Shown: piece after piece, positions 6,911 through 13,029 of the stretch | Layout: each line of letters begins with the position of its first letter | How positions within the stretch are numbered: position 1 is the stretch's first letter | Source of the DNA: CAYTLQ01 sp964438715 | Lineage (GTDB): Bacteria > Bacteroidota > Ignavibacteria > Ignavibacteriales > Ignavibacteriaceae | Direction: 5' to 3' | Length of the DNA: 13,029 bases | NCBI GenBank assembly: GCA_964438715.1 | Contig: CAYTLQ010000028.1 | Span: forward strand, 1 to 13,029 | Notes under the pieces: model-generated | What the model was told of the DNA's origin: nothing | What the model saw: only the letters and a program-made list of their open reading frames with translations | The model's database searches: none | Program-made: the position numbers and the translations under genes

Positions 6911-8467
6911 CTACGGTTCCAGATCTTTATCCACCGGCAGTCTCTGTGGTGCGTTGGCAAGTTCAGAGACAATTGAATATACCAGATTACTTACACGCTC
7001 AATTTTTTCGAAATTTATTTTATCGGCATCATCAGTTGATTTATGATAATCTTCCAGCATATAATCATAAAAAAATACGATGGGAATACCCTTCTTTGCA
7101 TAATTAAAATGATCGCTTCGGTAAAACAATTTCATCGGGTCATTCGGATCATCAAATTTATAGTTAAGTACAATATTTGCACTATTTCTGTTTGCCTCCT
7201 CCACAAGAGGACGCAACTGTGAGCTGAGTTTATCAGTACCGATACAATATATCGTATCTACATGTTCCCTGCCAATCATATCGAGGTTAATTTGCGCTAT
7301 GATGTTGCTTGTTATCGAAAGGTTTTCCGTTAAATAGGCAGAGCCCAGCAATCCTTTTTCTTCTCCGGAGTGAAATACAACAAGCACCGATCTTTTCGGT
7401 TTTCCCTGTTCGCATAATGCACGCGCCACCTCCAGAACTCCTATCGTACCCGATGCGTCATCATCCGCCCCATTATAAATTTCCCCTCTCCGTATTCCCA
7501 AATGATCGTAATGAGCCCCAATGGCAACATACTCCTTTCGAAGCTCCGGATCACTTCCTTCAATAACACCTATAACATTTCTCCCATATCGTGATTCATC
7601 AACTATCTTAATCGAAATCTGTGCAGTTAATCCCGAATGAAAACTTGTAAGAGGCTTCGATTCCATTGCGTCGCGTATTAAACTCTCTGCTGATTCCCCA
7701 AATAACCGTTTAAGTGTTTCCTTTCCTGCATAAAGAACAGCAAACGCAGATTTTCCATTTCCGGGGTCATTCTCAGGTGCCGATATTACAGGTCCGGAAA
7801 AGTAATCTGCATACTCATCATAACTTTCACCCGGCAATATTCCAACTGTAAATAAAACAGCTGCCGCTCCTTTACTTCTTGCAGTGGCAATTCTTGTCCG
7901 GTTAAGCATGTACAATTGATACTCGGACAGTACTGTATCTCGTAATGCGGGAGGAAATGCATTAAGGACTACGACAATCTTATTTTTTACATCAAGTCCG
8001 GCATAACTGTCTAAATTCCATTCCGGTTTACTAAATCCATATCCCGCAAAAACAATCGGGTATTCACCCGTAATTTTCGTTGTTGTTCCCGGATTACAAA
8101 TGAATTCATCCTCATATCGTAATTGCAGTGATTCTCCATCCTTTTTAACTGTAACTGCCGATTTTTCACTAACCTGTTTATACCGCACTGGAAATTTTTG
8201 AAAATATCCGTTCAATTCGGGCAGTGGCTTTATACCGCATTTTTTTAGTTCCAACTCAAGAAATCGGGAAGCTATTTGCTCTCCGATAGTTGCGGTTTCC
8301 CTCCCCTGCAGTTCATCAGAAGCAAAGAATTCAAGGTTATACCTGATGTTTTCTTTGTTGATATTTGATACCCCCTCCTGAATCATAACCTGGGGAAGTA
8401 CCGGTGAAGAGAAAAAAATCAGTAAAACAAGAAAAAATTTATAGAAGCCGACCGATTTTATTAACAT
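6911..8467 (-). CDS. Exported M28 family zinc metallopeptidase with PA domain
   Basis: 518 residues from the ATG at 8467. That start gives a normal signal peptide (MLIKSVGFYKFF, a hydrophobic run, then SSPVLPQ). A GTG at 8506 would add 13 residues without benefit. After an N-terminal segment (NLEFFASDELQGRETAT) comes a PA domain at about 136-260 (FAGYGFSKPEWN), a protein-binding insert typical of this type. The catalytic domain covers about 300-505. Its co-catalytic zinc ligands are visible: His319 in GAHYDH, Asp in GADDDASG (335-337), Glu370 with catalytic Glu369 in HSGEEKG, Asp396 in NLDMIG and His453 in SDHFNYA. The set is complete, so it should be an active aminopeptidase or carboxypeptidase outside the cytoplasmic membrane. 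It is first in the minus-strand operon; a functional link to bacillithiol or RNA methylation is not obvious. Confidence 0.92.
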   Translation of the reverse strand: MLIKSVGFYKFFLVLLIFFSSPVLPQVMIQEGVSNINKENIRYNLEFFASDELQGRETATIGEQIASRFLELELKKCGIKPLPELNGYFQKFPVRYKQVSEKSAVTVKKDGESLQLRYEDEFICNPGTTTKITGEYPIVFAGYGFSKPEWNLDSYAGLDVKNKIVVVLNAFPPALRDTVLSEYQLYMLNRTRIATARSKGAAAVLFTVGILPGESYDEYADYFSGPVISAPENDPGNGKSAFAVLYAGKETLKRLFGESAESLIRDAMESKPLTSFHSGLTAQISIKIVDESRYGRNVIGVIEGSDPELRKEYVAIGAHYDHLGIRRGEIYNGADDDASGTIGVLEVARALCEQGKPKRSVLVVFHSGEEKGLLGSAYLTENLSITSNIIAQINLDMIGREHVDTIYCIGTDKLSSQLRPLVEEANRNSANIVLNYKFDDPNDPMKLFYRSDHFNYAKKGIPIVFFYDYMLEDYHKSTDDADKINFEKIERVSNLVYSIVSELANAPQRLPVDKDLEP

Positions 8468-8718
8468 AAATCTGAAAATTTGCTTTGTAGTGAAAAAATT
8501 CTGCACCCAATACCGGATGTACCGATTATTGAAAGATGGGCAGTTTTAATTGTTAAATGTACATAAAAAAATGGGATTATCTGAGTCAGTCTTCCGGCAT
8601 AGTAAGTACAGGAATTAAGGACGATAACCCTACAATAACGGGATAAAGTTAAAATTAGCAGAGTGAATTAAGGTTTTCAATTGGTGAAAAAATTTTCAGG
8701 AAATATGTATTATTTGAT
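8468..8718. other. Divergent intergenic region, no promoter assigned
   Basis: About 250 bases separate the divergent M28 peptidase and heparinase-like genes, so promoters for both operons should be here. I saw no good TTTG-N19-TAnnTTTG match on either strand and no copy of the CGGGAA block. TATTATTTG at 8708-8716 resembles a -7 box with one extra base but sits too close to the start at 8719. There is no RNA gene, repeat or terminator that I can support. Confidence 0.4.
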
Positions 8719-10671
8719 GTGAAATTTTTTGAAAATCTAAAAGTATTTCGGTTTGAGGGCTTACAATATAATTTGTTCAGGCGAGAGGCAGAGAAGTATT
8801 ACTATGCAGGGAAAAGTTATGTTTTACCTGAAATTTTTACTGATAAACTCCTTAGTGATGTTGAAGATAAACTTACTAAATACATAAATACTCAGCCGAT
8901 CAGCTCAACAGATATTTTCTCTGCTGACGCTTTGCACCAACTGCTATCGGGAGCTGATTCCCTTCTGCAGAATAAGTACAAGCTCTACGACACAGAGTTT
9001 CATGCAGGAAAGGAATTCCAGTGGAACTACGATTATGTAAATAAAGTCAGCTTACCTACAGGAATCCCATGGAAAGAGGAGTTTGATAACCTCCCTGCCT
9101 CAGCAGAATTCGCCTTCCTGCTGGTTCCGGGCAGATTATTCCATGGACCATTATTAGGATACGCATACAGACTTACCGGAGAGGTAAAGTATTATCAGGA
9201 ATGGCAGAATATTTTAAATAGTTTCTTAACTCAAAATCCATTCTTTTCCGGGCTGCATTGGAAATTCCCCGGAGAATCAGCTATGCGGGCAATAAATGTT
9301 ATTCTGTCACTGCTACATTTTCGTGAAGCACATGATTTCCGGAACACTTTACTTAACCCTTCACTGCGGTTATTGCTCGCTACTTCGTTGTATCTCGAAA
9401 ATAGTCTCAGTGAAGAAAAAAAGACAAATCACCTGTTTCTGATAAATGTTTGCGCACTTTGCTTAATCGGGGTGCTTTTCAGCGGGCATGAATATGGTCA
9501 GCGCATAAAAACAACAGCCCTTAAACTTCTGAAGATTAAACTTCAAAAGCAGTTTACCCGCGATGGAATCCATGTTTCCCATTCAATGCCGGGGCAGTTG
9601 CTCATTCTTGAAGCATTATTAATCACTCTTTTCTTCATTAAAAGGACAGAAAAAAACCAGTCCGATTTACTCTCACAGAATGTGATGAGAATTGCCGATG
9701 CCGTCCGCGCCTTTTCTCTTTCTGATGGACGCATACCGGAAATCGGACATTCTATAATCAGTCAAATTCTTCCCTCATCACCCGATACCACAGTCATTCG
9801 GTCAAGTACGGTTCTTTCATTTGCATCTCGGGTATTAATGAATTTCTCCTACTCTTCGGGCAACCATTATGCAGATATGATTTGCAATCTTTATTTCCCT
9901 GATACCGATAAGAGGATTTCGGGGTCTCCAATTACGGCTGAAAAGAAATCGTTTGGCTTTAAAGAAGGCGGATTATTTCTCCTTCAAAACTCTCATTTGA
10001 AAATTATTTTTAAAAGCAGTGAGATTCGATCATCACAGTTCAGCGCTCCGGCACATAACGATATTTTCTCTTTCGAACTATATAAAAATGAATTACCGGT
10101 TATACTCGATGCCGGTACATATTCCTTTTATAAACAAAAAGATCTTTACGCGAAACTGCGTTCGGTCGTATCTCATAACACTTTTACTGTTGATGGTATT
10201 GAGCCGGTGGAAAGTTTTTCCGATTCCCGTGGCGGAAAAGATTATACCAAACCAAAAATTCTTGAGTGGTATTCCGGTCCCGATGAGGATATAGTTTCTG
10301 CACAGCATTATGCCTATGTCCGTTTAGCCGACCCGGTAATCTGTAAGCGAAGTATAAAACTCCTTAAAGAGGAAAGTTTAATTCGCATCAAAGATGAATT
10401 TTTTGGTGGAGGTACCCATACAATTTCATCCCGACTTCTCTTTCCCGGCTCTGTTAACATTATCAAAGAATCAGCAACCGTATTTTTTATTACAGGAAAT
10501 TCTTTCACATTCAGACTTGAAATCAAAAGCTCAACGGAGAAATTCGACTCTGCAATTTCTGAGACACAATACTCGCCCTCGTATTCAGTATTAGCTGATG
10601 CGAGCAGACTTACCTTTCAGTTCGCCGAAAAACTTCCTGCGTTTTATGTTATGGAATTTTCATTAATATGA
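8719..10671 (+). CDS. Heparinase II/III family protein, probable divergent lyase or pseudoenzyme
   Basis: 650 residues from a GTG start; no in-frame ATG lies upstream. There is no signal peptide, unlike catabolic lyases of this family. Residues about 100-400 are the alpha-helical toroid (GLHWKFPGESAMRAIN at 178-193, NHLF at 237-240). Residues about 410-650 are the beta-sandwich heparinase II/III domain (AHNDIFSFEL at 445-454, DAGTYSF at 464-470, SHNTFTVDG at 485-493). His446, Asp464 and His486 fit the structural metal site of Pedobacter heparinase II. The general base/acid positions look changed: the usual HxHND reads APAHND, and the family's E-x-S-P-x-Y-H stretch reads SHSMPGQ at 287-293. 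It resembles heparinase-like proteins of exopolysaccharide clusters more than degradative enzymes. It is first in a four-gene operon, and its TGA overlaps the next ATG (ATGA). Confidence 0.85.
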   Translation: MKFFENLKVFRFEGLQYNLFRREAEKYYYAGKSYVLPEIFTDKLLSDVEDKLTKYINTQPISSTDIFSADALHQLLSGADSLLQNKYKLYDTEFHAGKEFQWNYDYVNKVSLPTGIPWKEEFDNLPASAEFAFLLVPGRLFHGPLLGYAYRLTGEVKYYQEWQNILNSFLTQNPFFSGLHWKFPGESAMRAINVILSLLHFREAHDFRNTLLNPSLRLLLATSLYLENSLSEEKKTNHLFLINVCALCLIGVLFSGHEYGQRIKTTALKLLKIKLQKQFTRDGIHVSHSMPGQLLILEALLITLFFIKRTEKNQSDLLSQNVMRIADAVRAFSLSDGRIPEIGHSIISQILPSSPDTTVIRSSTVLSFASRVLMNFSYSSGNHYADMICNLYFPDTDKRISGSPITAEKKSFGFKEGGLFLLQNSHLKIIFKSSEIRSSQFSAPAHNDIFSFELYKNELPVILDAGTYSFYKQKDLYAKLRSVVSHNTFTVDGIEPVESFSDSRGGKDYTKPKILEWYSGPDEDIVSAQHYAYVRLADPVICKRSIKLLKEESLIRIKDEFFGGGTHTISSRLLFPGSVNIIKESATVFFITGNSFTFRLEIKSSTEKFDSAISETQYSPSYSVLADASRLTFQFAEKLPAFYVMEFSLI

Positions 10672-11555
10672 AATTACTTATTATTGGTCATACCGTTAAA
10701 GATATAATACAAAAACCCGACGAAACTCTTATACAGCCGGGAGGGATTTACTATACAGCGGCAGGACTTGCAGGTCTTAAAGATGATAATTCTTCATTTT
10801 CCCTTATTACTGCATTGGATGACGCAAACCGAACACTTTATGAGGATGTTTACCGGCATTTCGATCTGCGCTTTGTACAGCAAATTGAAAATGTGCCTAC
10901 AGTAAAACTTACCATTTACCCTGATAAAGAACGAACAGAGGAATTTCTTCACTTACCGGGCAGGTTGCCTTTACCGATTGATTGTGGAATTCAATTTGAT
11001 GGCATTCTTATTAATATGATATCAGGATATGAGCTTAATAGTAATGATGTTGCCGTCTTAAAGAGGGAATTTCAATGTCCGCTGTATTTCGATGTTCATT
11101 CGTTAACACGCGGCACTAATAATTCATTAAAAAGGGAATCAACAAAAGTGCCTGATTTTCATTTATGGGCGCAGAACATTGATATTTTACAGGCAAACGA
11201 ATACGAAATATGTACACTTACAGTTTATGATGATGAACATAAAGCAGTTTCGCAACTGCTGGATATGGGTATTAAGGCTGTTATTGTTACAAAAGGTTCA
11301 CTAGGCGCACGCATATACACAAAGGAGAGAAATGAAGTTTTTTCTATTTTTGAAAAGGCGCCTAAAAAAAATGTGGTTAACACAGTAGGTTGTGGTGATA
11401 TTTTCGGGGCATACTTCTTTTACCGATATTCGGAATCGGGCAACCTGATAAGCGCTTTACATTACGGCATTACTGCTTCTTCAATAATTACGGAATATGA
11501 TTCTATTAAAAAAATTGCCAATTTAGGGAATGACATTAAAAGATTTCTCTCTTAA
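10668..11555 (+). CDS. PfkB (ribokinase-like) family sugar kinase
   Basis: A 295-residue cytoplasmic kinase of the ribokinase/PfkB fold, which phosphorylates a sugar or related small molecule with ATP. PGGIYYTAAGLAGL (24-37) is the N-terminal Gly-Gly substrate motif. NTVGCGDIFGAYFF (238-251) is the C-terminal PfkB signature, with Asp244 as the catalytic base. The usual DTxGAGD reads NTVGCGD, so the first Asp is Asn and the Ala is Cys; the anion-hole Gly residues and the Asp remain. The VTKGSLGA segment (208-214) is also standard. Substrate is unknown. A 2-keto-3-deoxygluconate kinase would make sense after a uronate lyase, but nothing in the sequence proves it. It starts within the stop of the heparinase-like gene and overlaps the next gene by 26 bases. 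Confidence 0.88.
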   Translation: MKLLIIGHTVKDIIQKPDETLIQPGGIYYTAAGLAGLKDDNSSFSLITALDDANRTLYEDVYRHFDLRFVQQIENVPTVKLTIYPDKERTEEFLHLPGRLPLPIDCGIQFDGILINMISGYELNSNDVAVLKREFQCPLYFDVHSLTRGTNNSLKRESTKVPDFHLWAQNIDILQANEYEICTLTVYDDEHKAVSQLLDMGIKAVIVTKGSLGARIYTKERNEVFSIFEKAPKKNVVNTVGCGDIFGAYFFYRYSESGNLISALHYGITASSIITEYDSIKKIANLGNDIKRFLS

Positions 11556-12447
11556 AAAAAGAATACTTGTAACCGGGTCTGCAGGTTTGCTGGGACAGCA
11601 AAGCATAGTACATTATTCTCAGATGGATAATGTTGAATTAATGTGCTGTGACCTGCTTCCTGAGCATCCTTTCCGCGATGTTCATTACACTCCTCTCGAT
11701 CTTACAAAAAGGGAGGATGTAAAGAATCTTATCCTCGATTTTGTTCCTGATGTTATTATCAATGCCGCTGCATTTACAAATGTTGACCGTTCAGAAAGTG
11801 ACCGCGAAACTGCATGGAAAGTTAATGTACGCGCAGTAGAGAATCTGGCAGAATCTGCACGCATAATTGATGCCTTTATTGTGCACATTTCCAGCGATTA
11901 TGTTTTCGATGGAACAAAAGGTCCGTATAATGAGTCGGATACTCCCTGTCCGATAAACTATTATGGCAGAACAAAACTTGCCAGCGAGAATGCGTTACGG
12001 ATTAGCGGTGTTGAATATGCAATTTTACGAACAAATGTTCTCTACGGAACTTTACGGGGAGGCAAACTCGATTTTGTAAAATGGGTTGTAGAATCTATTA
12101 AGTCAGGTAAGCAAATTTCAATAGTAACCGACCAGATAAATAATCCCACTTTTGTTAATGACCTTGTACAAGGTATCGATCTCGTTATAGATAAAAGAAA
12201 AACAGGCCTCTATCACATCGGAGGCAGAGAATTTCTTTCACGGTTTGAGTTTACTCTGCGGATTGCAAAGATTTTCGGACTTGATGAATCGTACATTATC
12301 CCGATCATCACCGAATCTCTCAATCAACCTGCCCTGCGACCCTTAAAGTCCGGTTTATACACTTTAAAGGCACAATACGAGTTAGGATTTAATTCCACAC
12401 CCCTTGATGAGTCATTATTGTTAATGAAGAAAGAATTATCTTTATGA
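11530..12447 (+). CDS. RmlD-like short-chain reductase (dTDP-4-dehydrorhamnose reductase family)
   Basis: A 305-residue extended SDR with the size and motifs of the RmlD substrate-binding family. TGSAGLLG (15-22) is the NAD(P)-binding glycine loop. NAAAFTNVDRSES (78-90) is nearly diagnostic for RmlD-like proteins. ISSDYVFDG (120-128) supplies the catalytic Ser/Thr region, and Tyr145-x3-Lys149 is the catalytic pair. RmlD reduces dTDP-4-keto-rhamnose to dTDP-rhamnose, but no rmlA, rmlB or rmlC is present here and the family also includes other nucleotide-sugar reductases and non-enzymatic partners, so I give no symbol. The start overlaps the kinase gene by 26 bases; an AGGG lies only three bases before the ATG. 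Its stop overlaps the next ATG (ATGA), so the protein is made from the same transcript as the kinase and the amylase-family enzyme. Confidence 0.88.
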   Translation: MTLKDFSLKKRILVTGSAGLLGQQSIVHYSQMDNVELMCCDLLPEHPFRDVHYTPLDLTKREDVKNLILDFVPDVIINAAAFTNVDRSESDRETAWKVNVRAVENLAESARIIDAFIVHISSDYVFDGTKGPYNESDTPCPINYYGRTKLASENALRISGVEYAILRTNVLYGTLRGGKLDFVKWVVESIKSGKQISIVTDQINNPTFVNDLVQGIDLVIDKRKTGLYHIGGREFLSRFEFTLRIAKIFGLDESYIIPIITESLNQPALRPLKSGLYTLKAQYELGFNSTPLDESLLLMKKELSL

Positions 12448-13029
12448 GAAGTATCCTTCTGTCATTAGTCATCTTTTTCTCAATTAATCTCTACCCGCAG
12501 AGTAAGGTTCCTGAATGGGCAAAGGGGATAGTGTGGTATCAGATATTTCCTGAACGATTTGCCAACGGGGATTCCACAAATGATCCCACGCCGGATAAGG
12601 TATTCATTAATGATAGCCGTAAACCAAAAGGTTGGGCTGTAACACCCTGGACAAGCGGATGGTTCAGACAAGCTAATTGGGAAAAAGCGCTGAATGTTCC
12701 TTTTCGTGAGCATGTTACTATGCGCAGGTACGGAGGCGATATTCAGGGAATTATTAACCGGCTCGACTATCTTGAAAAACTTGGCGTCGGGGCAATTTAT
12801 CTTAATCCTGTTTTCGAGGCTGTATCGTTGCACAAATATGATGGTTCTACATATCATCACATTGATGTAAACTTCGGTCCATCTCCTGAAAGTGATTACA
12901 AAACTATGGCCGGTGAAATTCCCGATGATCCTTCAACATGGAAGTGGACTGGAGCCGATTCCTTATTTCTCGTTTTCTTAAAGGAAGCTCACAACAGAAA
13001 TATTCGTGTGGTAATAGATGGTGTATTTA
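12444..13029 (+). CDS. Exported GH13 alpha-amylase family enzyme (partial, 3' end outside window)
   Basis: An open frame from the ATG at 12444 to the window edge encodes 195 residues. Residues 1-19 are a signal peptide (MRSILLSLVIFFSINLYPQ). IVWYQIFPERFANGD (29-43) is the start of the catalytic (beta/alpha)8 barrel of GH13. RRYGGDIQGI with LDYLEKLGVGAIYLNPVFEA (94-126) and HKYDGSTYHHID (130-141) match neopullulanase/cyclomaltodextrinase-like enzymes. The last residues, VVIDGVF, are the start of conserved region I, normally followed by Asn-His. The catalytic Asp and Glu lie beyond the edge, so activity cannot be judged. It should cleave or transfer alpha-glucans in the periplasm or outside. 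The TGA of the reductase gene overlaps its ATG, making it the fourth gene of the operon. Confidence 0.9.
   Translation, partial: MRSILLSLVIFFSINLYPQSKVPEWAKGIVWYQIFPERFANGDSTNDPTPDKVFINDSRKPKGWAVTPWTSGWFRQANWEKALNVPFREHVTMRRYGGDIQGIINRLDYLEKLGVGAIYLNPVFEAVSLHKYDGSTYHHIDVNFGPSPESDYKTMAGEIPDDPSTWKWTGADSLFLVFLKEAHNRNIRVVIDGVF

Noticed and set aside
8562..8590. TACATTTA on the minus strand as a -7 box for the M28 operon
   Set aside because: It matches TAnnTTTG in part, but no TTTG or TTG lies about 19 bases upstream, so I do not call it a promoter.
8705..8721. ATG at 8705 and at 8717 as possible starts of the heparinase-like gene
   Set aside because: Both are out of frame; the 8705 frame stops within six codons. 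The GTG at 8719 is the first usable start.
12480..12860. Open frame on the minus strand (126 codons) near the right edge
   Set aside because: It lies wholly inside the plus-strand GH13 gene, whose protein has clear family motifs. The antisense product shows no recognisable domain.
1..13029. Search for CRISPR repeats, tRNA, rRNA, insertion sequences and phage genes
   Set aside because: No regularly spaced repeats, cloverleaf sequences, transposase or integrase motifs, or flanking inverted repeats were seen. The gene content looks like ordinary chromosome.

Overview
The window looks like chromosomal DNA from a member of the Ignavibacteria or a close relative in the Bacteroidota/Chlorobi group. 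The evidence is a secreted protein with a type IX secretion C-terminal signal of the QNYPNPFNPSTTIRF type, a bacillithiol-pathway bshA, AT-rich intergenic DNA, few strong Shine-Dalgarno sites, and a Bacteroidota-style promoter (TTTG, 19-base spacer, TAAATTTC). No rRNA, tRNA, CRISPR array, insertion sequence or phage gene was seen.

Left block, minus strand (about 52-2243). An ECF sigma factor and a zinc-finger anti-sigma factor overlap by 8 bases. They are followed after 143 bases by a three-gene operon encoding an OsmC-like thiol peroxidase, an FmdB-type zinc-ribbon protein and a membrane-anchored rhodanese, closed by a hairpin terminator. A 22-base block upstream of the sigma gene recurs, ungapped and 17/22 identical, upstream of the OsmC gene. 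The sigma factor may therefore drive both its own operon and a thiol/sulfur stress operon.

Centre (2384-3825). One plus-strand gene for a T9SS-exported, surface-type protein of unknown ligand has its own promoter and ends at a bidirectional terminator shared with the converging operon.

Centre right, minus strand (3869-8467). A compact operon reads exported M28 metallopeptidase, BshA glycosyltransferase (first step of bacillithiol synthesis), an unrecognised 145-residue protein, and an RsmB/RsmF-like rRNA cytosine-C5 methyltransferase. The last three genes overlap or touch.

Right, plus strand (8719 to window end). Four translationally coupled genes encode a heparinase II/III-like protein without a signal peptide, a PfkB-type sugar kinase, an RmlD-like short-chain reductase, and an exported GH13 alpha-amylase-family enzyme cut by the window edge. 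This is a carbohydrate operon of unclear purpose. The most unusual member is the heparinase-like protein: it keeps the residues expected to bind the structural metal but appears to have lost the Tyr and His expected for lyase catalysis.
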